57,942 nucleotides of DNA from Hyphomicrobiales bacterium (lineage in GTDB: Bacteria; Pseudomonadota; Alphaproteobacteria; Rhizobiales; Aestuariivirgaceae): the NCBI GenBank assembly GCA_016793355.1, contig JAEUMG010000037.1, positions 1 to 57,942 of the forward strand. The letters are read 5' to 3'. The position numbers and the translations under genes were made by a program. Within the stretch, counting starts at the first letter, position 1; every line of letters begins with the position of its first letter. Under the pieces are notes generated by a model. It did no database searches. It saw only the letters and a list, made by a program, of their open reading frames with translations, and was not told where the DNA came from. Below are positions 47,911-56,452 of this stretch, one piece after another.

Positions 47911-50373
47911 TTATGCTGCGGCCATCGGGCCTGAACGCGACGGGTAGGATGCGGGCGGCTTGCTGCGCGGGCCTTCGGCAGGGAAACGGCAAACGACGGT
48001 GGTTCCTTTGTTGACTTGCGACAGGAGAGAGACTTTTCCCTCGTGAAGTTCGACGAAACTCTTGACGATTGCAAGCCCGAGGCCGGGCCCGCGATGACCG
48101 CCCAGGACCGGCGAGGATTGGAAGCGGTCGAATGCGCGTTTCTGGAATTCGGGGTCTATGCCCTTGCCCGTGTCGGCGACCCACACCAGGATATCGCTGC
48201 CGTCGCGCCGCGCGCCCATGCGCACGCTTCCGCCCTCCGTTGAAAACCCGATCGCATTGGTGAGAAGATTGTGGATGATCTGCCGGATGCGCTTGGGATC
48301 GCCGCGGAACTGCGCTGCATCCTCCGCCACTTCGATGGTTAATGTCAGGTCGCGCCTGCCGATCCATTCGGAAAGGGACTGGGCCGTCTCCTCCATGAGG
48401 CGCGCCACATCGACGGTGTCGAGCGCAAGCTCCATCGCGCCGGCGTCGATTGTGGTGAGATCGAGGATGGCATCGATGATCGCCAACAGATCCTGCGATG
48501 ATGTCTGGATATGCCGGACATAGTCCTGCTGTTTTGCCTCGAGCGCTCCGGCAATGCCGAGCGCAAGGCTTTCCGAGAAACCGAGGATGTTGGTGAGGGG
48601 GGTGCGCAACTCATAAGAGACATTCGACATGAACCCGGTCTTGAGACGGTCTGCGGCTTCCAGCGCCTCGGCGCGCTCGCGCAGGGCCCCTTCGATCCGC
48701 GCCGAATCGGTGACATCCACATAGGTCAACAGCGTATTGCCGTCGCCGAGCGGGACGGATGCGTATTCGAGCACCATGCCGTCGCTTCGCTTGAGCTTTC
48801 CGGAGAGCGGCTTGCGGTTGGTATCGAGCCCGGTCACGCCGTATTTGAGCTCATCCCACATGGCGTCGTCGTCATGCAGCCTGCGCGCCGAGGCGACGAT
48901 TTCCTCGACATGCGGCTGCGCCTCAAGCTTGGCGGTATCGAAATTCCACAGCTTGGCGAAAGCCGGATTGTAGAGTCTGAGCCGCCCGTCGGTGCCGAAC
49001 AGGGCGAGGCCTTCGCGCAGATTGTCGAGCGTCTCGCGCTGCACCTCGATCAGTTCATTGTAGCGGCTCTCGAGCTGGATTTCCTTGGTCGCGTTTTCAT
49101 AGAGGTAGGTCACGCCGCCGAAGGGGTGCTGCTCGCAGACGACGTGCAGCGAGCGCCCGTCCGGCAGGTACCACCAGGATTCGCGCGTATCGAGGGTGGT
49201 ATAGGCCTGGAGGTGGCGCGCCCTCCAGTCGCGGTAATTGGCCTGTTCGGGGAGCCGCCGCTCGGCCCGGAGCCGGTCGAGGATTTCGCCTTCCGCCGGG
49301 CCTGTCGCCAGCCAGTCGGGATCGAGCGACCACAATTCGGCATAGGCGGAATTGTGGAACCGCAGGCGCTGATCGGGACCGAATATGGCGATCGCCGTGT
49401 CGAGCTTGTCGAGGGTTGAGGCATGCGCTCTGGTGTGGCGGTCGAGTTCCTTCTCCGCCTCCTCGAGTTCGGTCACATCGACCGCGAAGCCGGCAATGCC
49501 GTCGGCAAGACTGAGTTCGTGGACGTCGAGCGCCCGCTTGGCGCCGGCAATCACCACATGGCCGCGGCCCAGCAGCCCCGGCGTGCTCGGCGCCGCCGGC
49601 GGTTCCAGCCGTTCCGACCAGATGAGTTCGATCCCGCCCGAGACCACGGCGCCGACATCGGGCGCCTCGACCGCCTTGATATAGGCGCGGTTGGCCCAGA
49701 TCAGTTTGCGCTCGGAATCGCGCAGCCACACCGGCAGCGGCGCGGCATCGAGCATGCCGGACAATCGCTCGACCTGCTTGCCGAGGCGGCGCGCATCATA
49801 GGCGAGCTCCGATATCTTCTTGCGCTCGCCGGCCAGTGGCCGCAACCGCAAGGTTGCCAGGCCGCCGGCCACCCGGCCGTCGGCCTCGATGAGATCATTC
49901 GCGAGCGTACGCAGGCCGATATTGAAGGCGGTTCCGTTCTGCCGCATGTCGGCGAGGCTCGCCTGCAGGGCATCCGCCGATTCAGGATCAAGCCAGCTCT
50001 CGAAGGCAAGGAGTTGCGCCGGCTCCTCGGGGACGTTCGCGGCCCCGCGCATTGTCCCGACGATGCGTTCGGGCCCGCCATCGCGATCGCGCCAAACCAC
50101 CAGCACATGCGGTTCGGCGGTGAGCGCGGCTTCGGCGTCGTTGAGTTGCGCCTCGAGTTCGCCGATCCGCTGGCGCATGGAGCGTTCGCGCCGAAGCACG
50201 CGCCGGGTCGAGAAAAACGCCCAGCAGACGATGAGCAGGGCGGCGGCCAGAACGACGCTTGCCAGCGCATGGCTGTCGATGGCGGTCTCCGGCCAGACGT
50301 TCTGGGCATGGGCCGCAGGCAGGCCCGAAAACATGGCGGCGGCGGCCGTTATCATGCGAGCCACAGCGATCAT
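47911..50373 (-). CDS. divL: PAS-domain sensor kinase with Tyr in place of the phospho-acceptor His (DivL type)
   Basis: This is an 820-residue membrane-associated protein. An N-terminal signal-anchor (GLPAAHAQ, then a membrane helix ASVVLAAALLIVCWAFF) is followed by a coiled-coil, several PAS domains (about 110-560), a dimerisation domain and a full HATPase domain (NLLTNAIGFS, ADTGKGID, GPGLGLAIV). The dimerisation helix reads SNVSYELRTPLTN: Tyr587 (codon 48613-48615) stands where histidine kinases have the phospho-His. Caulobacter DivL has the same change (Tyr550) and controls CckA-CtrA. The start at 50373 gives the signal-anchor; the open frame extends to 50559. The gene follows ahcY after 246 bases. 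Confidence 0.9.
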   Translation of the reverse strand: MIAVARMITAAAAMFSGLPAAHAQNVWPETAIDSHALASVVLAAALLIVCWAFFSTRRVLRRERSMRQRIGELEAQLNDAEAALTAEPHVLVVWRDRDGGPERIVGTMRGAANVPEEPAQLLAFESWLDPESADALQASLADMRQNGTAFNIGLRTLANDLIEADGRVAGGLATLRLRPLAGERKKISELAYDARRLGKQVERLSGMLDAAPLPVWLRDSERKLIWANRAYIKAVEAPDVGAVVSGGIELIWSERLEPPAAPSTPGLLGRGHVVIAGAKRALDVHELSLADGIAGFAVDVTELEEAEKELDRHTRAHASTLDKLDTAIAIFGPDQRLRFHNSAYAELWSLDPDWLATGPAEGEILDRLRAERRLPEQANYRDWRARHLQAYTTLDTRESWWYLPDGRSLHVVCEQHPFGGVTYLYENATKEIQLESRYNELIEVQRETLDNLREGLALFGTDGRLRLYNPAFAKLWNFDTAKLEAQPHVEEIVASARRLHDDDAMWDELKYGVTGLDTNRKPLSGKLKRSDGMVLEYASVPLGDGNTLLTYVDVTDSARIEGALRERAEALEAADRLKTGFMSNVSYELRTPLTNILGFSESLALGIAGALEAKQQDYVRHIQTSSQDLLAIIDAILDLTTIDAGAMELALDTVDVARLMEETAQSLSEWIGRRDLTLTIEVAEDAAQFRGDPKRIRQIIHNLLTNAIGFSTEGGSVRMGARRDGSDILVWVADTGKGIDPEFQKRAFDRFQSSPVLGGHRGPGLGLAIVKSFVELHEGKVSLLSQVNKGTTVVCRFPAEGPRSKPPASYPSRSGPMAAA

Positions 50374-50619
50374 CTGCCGATGCGCGCGTCCATCGCCATA
50401 GCTGTCCTCGCCATCGCCCCGTTGCCTTGCCCTGTCGCTCTGCCGGCGGACCGGGCGGCGAATCACCCGATCACCCTGTAAACCGGGATATACATGCATT
50501 CGCGATGGGCCGGAATCGGAGGAGCGTGACAGCCCCTGACTGTGGCCCGGGCGCCGCAAAATCGCGCGGGCGGCAGGTTGCGCCGGTAAGCCGTTTCGGG
50601 GCCGCCCGGCCCTTTTGGG

Positions 50620-52023
50620 CTAGTAGCGATAATAGTCCGGCTTGTAGGGACCCTGCTTCGCCACGCCGATATAGGCGGCCTGCTCGTCCCTGAGTTCGGT
50701 GAGCTTGACGCCGAGCTTGGCGAGGTGGAGTCGCGCCACCTTCTCGTCGAGCTCTTTCGGCAGCACATAGACCTCGTTCTTGTACTTGCCGGTGGCGCGA
50801 TTGCTCCACAATTCGATCTGCGCCAGCGTCTGGTTGGTGAAGGAGGCCGACATCACGAAGCTCGGATGGCCGGTGGCATTGCCGAGATTGACCAATCGGC
50901 CCTGCGACAGGAGCACGATGCGGTTGCCGCCGGGAAACTCGATCAGGTCGACCTGGTCCTTGATATTGGTCCACTTGTAGTTCTTGAGGCCCGCGACCTG
51001 AATCTCATTGTCGAAATGGCCGATATTGCAGACGATGGCCAGATCCTTCATGCGCCGCATCTGCTCGACCGTAATCACGTCCTTGTTGCCGGTCGCCGTC
51101 ACATAAATGTCGGCATCGGGCAGTGCGTCCTCGACGGTCTTCACCGCAAATCCGTCCATCGCCGCCTGAAGCGCGCAGATCGGATCAACTTCGGTCACCA
51201 TCACGCGCGCACCCGCTCCGCGCAGCGATTGCGCCGAGCCCTTGCCGACATCGCCATAGCCGCAGACCAGTGCGACCTTGCCCGCCATCATCACGTCGGT
51301 GCCGCGCCGGATCGCGTCGACCAGCGATTCGCGGCAGCCATATTTGTTGTCGAACTTCGATTTCGTCACGCTGTCATTGACGTTGATCGCCGGGAAGGGC
51401 AGTTCGCCCTTCTTCTGCAGTTCGTAGAGCCGATGCACGCCGGTGGTCGTCTCTTCCGAAACGCCCTTGATAGATTGCTTGATCTTCGAGAACCAGCCGG
51501 GGCTCGCCTTGATCCGCTTGGCGATCTCGGCATAGAGGCATTCTTCTTCCTCGTTGGTCGGATTGGCGATGAGCGACGGGTCTTTTTCGGCCCTGGACCC
51601 GAGCAGGATGAACAGCGTCGCGTCCCCGCCGTCATCGAGGATCATGTTGGCGGGCTCGCCCGGCCAGTCGAAGATGCGTCCGGTGAATTCCCAATACTCC
51701 TTCAGGCTCTCGCCCTTGAAGGCAAAGACCGGAATGCCCCTGGCGGCGATCGCCGCGGCGGCATGGTCCTGTGTCGAGAAGATGTTGCACGAGGCCCAGC
51801 GCACCTCGGCGCCCAGATGCACGAGCGTCTCGATCAGCACCGCCGTCTGGATCGTCATGTGCAGCGAGCCGGTAATGCGGGCGCCTTTTAAGGGCTTCTT
51901 GGCGCCGAATTCCTCGCGCACCGCCATGAGGCCCGGCATCTCCGCCTCCGCCAGCGCGATTTCCTTGCGGCCGAACTCGGCCAGCTTGATATCGGCGACG
52001 AAATAATCCTGGGCTTTGGCCAT
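50620..52023 (-). CDS. ahcY: Adenosylhomocysteinase
   Basis: This is a 467-residue NAD-dependent enzyme that hydrolyses S-adenosylhomocysteine to homocysteine and adenosine. It shows [16 protein letters not shown] near the start, [13 protein letters not shown], the NAD loop [14 protein letters not shown] (about 255) and the C-terminal YKPDYYRY. It has its own promoter and operator at 52066-52119. It is 94 bases downstream of the HPr gene. The 246 bases after it contain no gene and only a small GCCC-TTTT-GGGC stem at the stop. Confidence 0.98.
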   Translation of the reverse strand: MAKAQDYFVADIKLAEFGRKEIALAEAEMPGLMAVREEFGAKKPLKGARITGSLHMTIQTAVLIETLVHLGAEVRWASCNIFSTQDHAAAAIAARGIPVFAFKGESLKEYWEFTGRIFDWPGEPANMILDDGGDATLFILLGSRAEKDPSLIANPTNEEEECLYAEIAKRIKASPGWFSKIKQSIKGVSEETTTGVHRLYELQKKGELPFPAINVNDSVTKSKFDNKYGCRESLVDAIRRGTDVMMAGKVALVCGYGDVGKGSAQSLRGAGARVMVTEVDPICALQAAMDGFAVKTVEDALPDADIYVTATGNKDVITVEQMRRMKDLAIVCNIGHFDNEIQVAGLKNYKWTNIKDQVDLIEFPGGNRIVLLSQGRLVNLGNATGHPSFVMSASFTNQTLAQIELWSNRATGKYKNEVYVLPKELDEKVARLHLAKLGVKLTELRDEQAAYIGVAKQGPYKPDYYRY

Positions 52024-52065
52024 GGCGAACCTTTTCGATGGGTGGGGAGCGACTGTCGGCGCGCC

Positions 52066-52093
52066 CTATAGCAACAGGCCGATGCCATGGCAA
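52066..52093 (-). promoter_or_regulatory. ahcY promoter
   Basis: On the minus strand TTGCCA (52093-52088) and CTATAG (52071-52066) are spaced by 16 bases. Start of transcription would be near 52059, leaving a leader of about 36 bases, too short for a riboswitch. The same layout is seen before rpsA in this window. Confidence 0.6.
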
Positions 52094-52097
52094 TAAG

Positions 52098-52119
52098 GAT
52101 ATAAAGAAATCTTTATATC
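52098..52119. promoter_or_regulatory. 22-bp palindromic operator upstream of ahcY (possible SahR-type site)
   Basis: GATATAAAG (52098-52106), spacer AAAT and CTTTATATC (52111-52119) form a perfect inverted repeat of nine-base arms in an otherwise GC-rich window. It lies four bases upstream of the ahcY -35 element and touches the HPr stop codon. Methionine-cycle genes of many Proteobacteria are controlled by ArsR-family SahR, which responds to adenosylhomocysteine; this site could be its operator. Confidence 0.6.
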
Positions 52120-52393
52120 ACTCCTCACCGAAACGGTCGGCCACCAGTTGCACCAGCGCCTGCATCGCTTCCTCGGCCTCGGGTCCCTCGACCGAAACGA
52201 CGATGGACGTGCCCTGGGCGGCGGCCAGCATCATCAGGCCCATGATCGATGTGCCCGGCACGCTTTGTCCGTCGCGCGTCACCGTGACCTGCGCATTGAA
52301 GCTTTCGGCGCATTTGACGAACTTCGCCGAAGCGCGCGCATGCAGTCCGCGGGCGTTCAGGATGTCGAGCTCTCTTTCGAGGACGCCTGACAT
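52118..52393 (-). CDS. ptsH: HPr family phosphocarrier (regulatory PTS)
   Basis: This is a 91-residue HPr. The phospho-histidine is His18 in RGLHARASAKF, and the serine used by HprK is Ser49 in PGTSIMGLMML. It is part of the alphaproteobacterial regulatory PTS, which does not import sugar but reports PEP and nitrogen state to systems such as ChvG/ChvI. The gene is two bases after the EIIA gene. It differs strongly from the HPr of the Dha operon at 800. Confidence 0.95.
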   Translation of the reverse strand: MSGVLERELDILNARGLHARASAKFVKCAESFNAQVTVTRDGQSVPGTSIMGLMMLAAAQGTSIVVSVEGPEAEEAMQALVQLVADRFGEE

Positions 52394-52395
52394 GG

Positions 52396-52794
52396 TTATT
52401 CGCCGAGAATCTGGCTCGCGATGTTGATGTATTTGCGGCCGGCATCCTGTGCCTGAATGACCGCCTTGCCCAGCGGACTCTCATTGCGCACCCGCGCCAG
52501 CTTGACGAGCATCGGCAGATTGAGCCCGGCGATGACTTCGACCTCGCCGTCCTTGAGGAATGAAATGGCGAGGTTCGACGGCGTGCCGCCGAACATGTCG
52601 GTCAGGAGGATCGTGCCTTGCGGGCCGGCGACCTTGGCGATCGCGGTGCGGATGTCGATGCGCCGTTTTTCCAGATTGTCGTCAGCGCCGATCGACACGG
52701 TCTCGATCCGGTCCTGCTTTCCGACGATATGCTCCAGGGCGGATTTGAATTCTTCGGCAAGACGGCCGTGGGTTACCAGAACCAAGCCAATCAT
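52396..52794 (-). CDS. PTS EIIA component, mannose family
   Basis: This is a 132-residue EIIA-Man-type domain. The phospho-histidine is His9 in VLVTHGRLA, and TDMFGGTPSNLA is the family loop near residue 65. No EIIB, EIIC or EIID is present, so it is regulatory. In related genomes it lies directly after hprK; here it is separated from it by a toxin-antitoxin-like pair on the other strand. It is therefore now the first gene of a short operon with ptsH. Confidence 0.94.
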   Translation of the reverse strand: MIGLVLVTHGRLAEEFKSALEHIVGKQDRIETVSIGADDNLEKRRIDIRTAIAKVAGPQGTILLTDMFGGTPSNLAISFLKDGEVEVIAGLNLPMLVKLARVRNESPLGKAVIQAQDAGRKYINIASQILGE

Positions 52795-53095
52795 CCAGAC
52801 CCAAACCTCGCTCTATCGCCTATCCCGGACCCCGGGGCGCGCACTCTGCCGCCGTCCGCGTTGCGCTGCAAGCAGGAACGGAAGGGCAGGACCAGCGGCA
52901 ATGTCGCGCGAGTTTGGGGGGAGCACGACGCACAGGCGAACCGTAAGAATCGACCTTAGGGGAGCCGTAACCGATTGAAATCATGAGAAGCTCACGCGCT
53001 CTTCTGGCTCATCCTTGCGGAATGATCCTGTTTCGTTTATTTCATTTGCGGGCTTTATGCCCATATCCCAGGACGTAAATGGCCGGTGAGTTCCG
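52795..53095. other. Intergenic region between EIIA gene and antitoxin-like gene
   Basis: 301 bases with divergent genes on both sides. The half near the antitoxin gene (about 52970-53090) is visibly more AT-rich than the surroundings. It contains a small GGGC-TTTAT-GCCC stem (53050-53062) and two TTACGG words on the minus strand. It must hold promoters for both directions, but I cannot point to a convincing one. I see no gene in it. Confidence 0.5.
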
Positions 53096-53536
53096 ATGAG
53101 CGATGTGCTGGAGCGGGCGGAGGTTCTATCGAAGAAAGACACCGAGTTGGCAAAGACCGCCAGCCGGCTTCTGTCTGCTGGCTCGGAGTCAGAACTCCAC
53201 GTGAAGCTCGCGGATGGGCAGGAGTTGGTTCTGCCGGGGGCCGCCGCCCGTCTTTTGAGGCGTCTCCTCACCGAGATGTCGAAGGGAAACGCCGTAACCC
53301 TGATCCCTGTCCATGCCGAACTGACGACACAGGAAGCTGCCGACTTCTTGAATGTCTCTCGCCCGCATTTGATTGCAATACTCAAGAAAGGCGAATTGCG
53401 ATTTCATATGGTAGGAACCCATCGCCGTGTGCGGTTCGCAGATTTGATCGCGTATCAGAACAAATTCGAAGCGAGGCGGAACGCCGCAATGGAAGAACTC
53501 GCCGCACAAGCACAGGAATTGGGGATGGGGTATTAG
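53096..53536 (+). CDS. Excisionase-type helix-turn-helix protein, probable antitoxin of PIN toxin
   Basis: This is a 146-residue DNA-binding protein. Residues about 80-130 (LTTQEAADFLNVSRPHLIAILKKGEL, then GTHRRVRFADLIAYQ) are an excisionase/MerR-like helix-turn-helix. The N-terminal half (LADGQELVLPGAAARLLRRLL) and the pairing with a downstream PIN gene are typical of a type II antitoxin that represses its own operon. Its stop overlaps the probable start of the PIN gene. It lies on the + strand inside the otherwise minus-strand hprK-EIIA-ptsH neighbourhood. Confidence 0.85.
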   Translation: MSDVLERAEVLSKKDTELAKTASRLLSAGSESELHVKLADGQELVLPGAAARLLRRLLTEMSKGNAVTLIPVHAELTTQEAADFLNVSRPHLIAILKKGELRFHMVGTHRRVRFADLIAYQNKFEARRNAAMEELAAQAQELGMGY

Positions 53537-54107
53537 CGGCCCCGCCTATACAGCTCTCTTGGATGCTTGCGTGCTTTATCCCGCGCCTCTGCGGGACCTC
53601 TTGATCGAACTGGCATCGGCCAAGCTTTTCCGCGCCAAATGGACAAGCGAGATTCATGAGGAGTGGATAGTCGCACTGCTGAAGCAGCGCCCCGACCTCG
53701 AGCGCGCAAAGCTTGAGCGGACGCGCGATTTGATGAATGACAGTGTTCTCGATTGCCTGATCGAGGGATACGAGGCGCGTATCCCGACAGTCGACTGCCC
53801 AGATCCCAATGATCGGCACTTGATAGCTGCTGCCATCGAGGGGCATTGCTCGGCAATTGTCACCTTCAACGTGAAGGATTTTCCGCCGCAATGCGTATCG
53901 CCTTACGATCTCGATATATTGCATCCGGATGAATTCATCATCGATCTGCTCGGATTGGATCAGGCAGCCGTTTTGCTGGCTGCGCGAAGGTGCAGGGAGA
54001 GGCTGAGAAGGCCCGCGCTCTCTGCTCAGGCATACATAAGCGCGCTCGCACGATGCTCGCTGCCGCTGACGATTGCCGAACTGACAAAGTTCGAATCAGT
54101 TATTTGA
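53532..54107 (+). CDS. PIN domain protein, probable VapC-like ribonuclease toxin
   Basis: This is a PIN-fold protein of about 190 residues. The acidic residues are visible: Asp in YTALLDACVLYP, Glu in TSEIHEEW, and the pair in DCPDPNDRHLIAAAI. Such proteins cut RNA and are blocked by the antitoxin. The start is unclear. There is no ATG or GTG nearby in frame; ATT 53532, overlapping the antitoxin stop, would keep the whole first beta strand, while TTG 53559 would cut it. The 3' end is 39 bases from the convergent hprK stop. Confidence 0.85.
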   Translation: MSGPAYTALLDACVLYPAPLRDLLIELASAKLFRAKWTSEIHEEWIVALLKQRPDLERAKLERTRDLMNDSVLDCLIEGYEARIPTVDCPDPNDRHLIAAAIEGHCSAIVTFNVKDFPPQCVSPYDLDILHPDEFIIDLLGLDQAAVLLAARRCRERLRRPALSAQAYISALARCSLPLTIAELTKFESVI

Positions 54108-54146
54108 CAGGACCCGAAGGCGATCCGCCAAAATCGTCGCTGCCAG

Positions 54147-54620
54147 TTAGCGCGAAAACAGGTAGTGAACGGCGGCTCTGACCCGTGCCGGGGCTGAAGC
54201 CGCCGCCGGGTCGATTTCGACCAGCGGGAGACTGATGCCGAGCAGCGTATGCCGCTGGTCGGCGAGTTCGGGCATGCGTTCGATCTCGCGATGCGGCCGA
54301 AGCCTCACGGCAAGATCGATGCGGATTGAAGCACGATGAGCGACACGCACGAGACCAAGCCCGCGGATTTCGAGAAGCCCGGCGAGCGTCTCGGGCGCCT
54401 GCGCTTCGAGATGATCTTCAATGCGGACCAGTTGCACCTGATCGTCGGCGACGAGCTGCGTCGTGAGGAGGTCGCCGGCTATCCCCGAACCCGGCGTGTC
54501 GATCAGCCGCAGGGCTAGATCGGACTTGCCGGAGCCCGGGGGCCCGAGCAGCAAAATCCCTTTACCGCCCACGCTGATGCAGGTCGCATGCATGAGCTCT
54601 GCGCCCGCTTCGCTGCTCAC
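54147..54620 (-). CDS. hprK: HPr kinase/phosphorylase, short alphaproteobacterial form
   Basis: This is a 157-residue protein with only the C-terminal catalytic domain of HprK. Walker A LLGPPGSGKSD is at residues 24-34, and the HPr-contacting signature LLEIRGLGLV near 85. The N-terminal domain of Gram-positive HprK is missing, as is normal in this lineage. It phosphorylates HPr on serine. The ATG overlaps the chvG stop (54617). In relatives the EIIA gene follows directly; here the toxin-antitoxin-like pair lies between. Confidence 0.95.
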   Translation of the reverse strand: MSSEAGAELMHATCISVGGKGILLLGPPGSGKSDLALRLIDTPGSGIAGDLLTTQLVADDQVQLVRIEDHLEAQAPETLAGLLEIRGLGLVRVAHRASIRIDLAVRLRPHREIERMPELADQRHTLLGISLPLVEIDPAAASAPARVRAAVHYLFSR

Positions 54621-56428
54621 GATTCGTCCGGCGCCGTCCAGTCTTCGGGAAGCGCCGGGATGCGCACGATGAAGCGCGCGCCCAGGACCGGCCGCTCGGT
54701 CTCGCCCTGGGGCGCGCGGCCATAGCGGTTCTCGGCCCAGATCCGCCCGCGATGGGCCTCCACGATCTGCTTGGAGATCGAAAGACCGAGGCCTGAATTC
54801 TTGCCGAAACTGCCTTCCGGGCGGTCCGTATAGAAACGCTCGAAGATGCGGATGAGATTGTCGGGCCGGATGCCCGGACCCTCATCCTCGACGCGGATTT
54901 CGACATCGTCCTGCATGCGCCGCACGCGCACCCGCACGATCGTTCCTTCGCGTGTGAAGGAGCGCGCATTGTCGATGAGGTTGCGTATGACCTGGCCCAG
55001 GCGATTGTCGTGGCCGAGCACGATGAACGCCTTGTCGCGCGGGATGTCGCCCGGCGGCGGCTGGATTTCGAGCTTGATCTCGGCCTGGTGCGGTTTGCGG
55101 ATTTCGTTGGCGATGTTGACCATCGTCTCGAGCAGGATGCCGACATCGACGGGCTTGGCCTCGACGCGCGCCAGCTCCGCATCGAGACGCGAGGCATCGG
55201 CAATGTCGGTGATGAGCCGGTCGAGGCGGCGCACGTCGTCCTTGACGATCTCGACGAGATGATCGCGCTGGTCGGTGGTCTTGGCGAAGGGCAGCGTCTC
55301 GACCGCGCTGCGCAACGACGTCAATGGGTTCTTGAGTTCATGCGAGACATCCGCTGCGAAGGCTTCGATCGCATCGATGCGGTTGTAGAGCGCCGTGGTC
55401 ATGTCGCGCAGGGCGCCGGAGAGATGCCCGACCTCGTCGCGCCGCTGCGTGAAATCGGGAATTTCGACGCGCTTGTTGATGCCGCGCCGTACCCGCTCGG
55501 CCGCCGCGGCAAGCCGCCGGATCGGCTCGGCGATGGTGCCGGCGATCAGGATCGACAGCAGGATGGTGACCAGCGCCACGAAGGCGAAAGTGTAGAGAAC
55601 GATCTGGCGCTCGGCGCGGATGACATTGTCGATCTCGCCGCCGGTCGTCGACAGCACCAGCGTGCCGAGTACTGCCTTGAAACGCTGGATCGGCACCGCC
55701 ACGAGAACGATCACCGCGCCGCGCTCATTGATGCGCACCACGCTGACCGACGCGCCGTTGAGTGCTGCGGCGACTTCGGGAAATTCCTTGCCGTTATCGA
55801 GGCCGTAGTCCTTCTGCAGCGGATAGTCGCTCGAGAACAGCCAGTCCATGAAGCGCTGCCATGTCCGTTCAAGCCAGCCCTCGGTGGTGCCGTCGAGGGG
55901 CGGCAGGTCGGAGCGCAGGATTTCGCCGCGGCCATAGAGATAGCGGCTGTCGACGATGAGATTGCCGTCGGGATCGATGATCCGGGCACGAATCGTCGTG
56001 TTGGCGAGCAGCCGCCGCAGCAGCGGCCCGGCATTTTCGGGATTGATCGGAAAATCGAGATCGCGCAGCCGGTCGGCGTCGGGAACCGCGTCATCTCCGC
56101 TGTAGATCAATGCGTCGGGATCGATGACGATCGAGCCGGTGTCGACGGTTGCCGAACCCGCTACCGCCGCGGCGATGATATGGGCCTGCGGCAGAAGGCT
56201 TTCGACTCGTGCGTCGATGAGACCCTGGCGGAACTGGTTGAAATAGAGAATGCCGGTGACGAGAACGACGAGACCGGCAAGATTGAGAAGAACGATACGG
56301 CTGGTGAGCCGGGCCGGCGCCAGGCGGTGAACCCACCATAACAGGCCGCGTCGCTCGGCGACCGATGTCTCGGCCTGAACGCTGTCCTCGAAATCGATGC
56401 GGTCGGGCGTCTCGACTCCGCTTACCAT
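54617..56428 (-). CDS. chvG: Sensor histidine kinase ChvG (ExoS/BvrS type)
   Basis: This is a 603-residue membrane kinase. The first membrane helix lies at about 40-62 and the second at about 275-300, with a periplasmic sensor between them and a HAMP domain after. The phospho-histidine is in FAADVSHELKNPLTSLR (about 370), and the ATPase boxes NLIDNARSF, VEDEGPGIR and NSGLGLSIS follow. It senses acid or envelope stress through ExoR in related rhizobia and phosphorylates ChvI. It starts 24 bases after the chvI stop. Confidence 0.95.
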   Translation of the reverse strand: MVSGVETPDRIDFEDSVQAETSVAERRGLLWWVHRLAPARLTSRIVLLNLAGLVVLVTGILYFNQFRQGLIDARVESLLPQAHIIAAAVAGSATVDTGSIVIDPDALIYSGDDAVPDADRLRDLDFPINPENAGPLLRRLLANTTIRARIIDPDGNLIVDSRYLYGRGEILRSDLPPLDGTTEGWLERTWQRFMDWLFSSDYPLQKDYGLDNGKEFPEVAAALNGASVSVVRINERGAVIVLVAVPIQRFKAVLGTLVLSTTGGEIDNVIRAERQIVLYTFAFVALVTILLSILIAGTIAEPIRRLAAAAERVRRGINKRVEIPDFTQRRDEVGHLSGALRDMTTALYNRIDAIEAFAADVSHELKNPLTSLRSAVETLPFAKTTDQRDHLVEIVKDDVRRLDRLITDIADASRLDAELARVEAKPVDVGILLETMVNIANEIRKPHQAEIKLEIQPPPGDIPRDKAFIVLGHDNRLGQVIRNLIDNARSFTREGTIVRVRVRRMQDDVEIRVEDEGPGIRPDNLIRIFERFYTDRPEGSFGKNSGLGLSISKQIVEAHRGRIWAENRYGRAPQGETERPVLGARFIVRIPALPEDWTAPDES

Positions 56429-56452
56429 CCCGCCCGGCCCCCCTTGGGTTCC

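Noticed and set aside
46989-48014. 341-codon plus-strand frame opposite the TsaE-AmgK gene
   Set aside because: Shadow of an identified gene; composition is low-information and no domain is recognisable.
50599-50616. Hairpin GGGCC-GCCC-GGCCC followed by TTTT between divL and ahcY
   Set aside because: The T-run is on the + strand, where no gene ends; on the minus strand, which is transcribed, it would precede the stem. Not a terminator for ahcY.
52024-52117. SAH riboswitch upstream of ahcY
   Set aside because: SAH riboswitches do occur before ahcY, but here the promoter at 52066-52093 leaves a leader of about 36 bases and the upstream palindrome lies outside the transcript.
55010-56341. 443-codon plus-strand frame opposite chvG
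   Set aside because: Antisense to a full-length sensor kinase with clear motifs. Its residues are those expected from reading a coding strand backwards.
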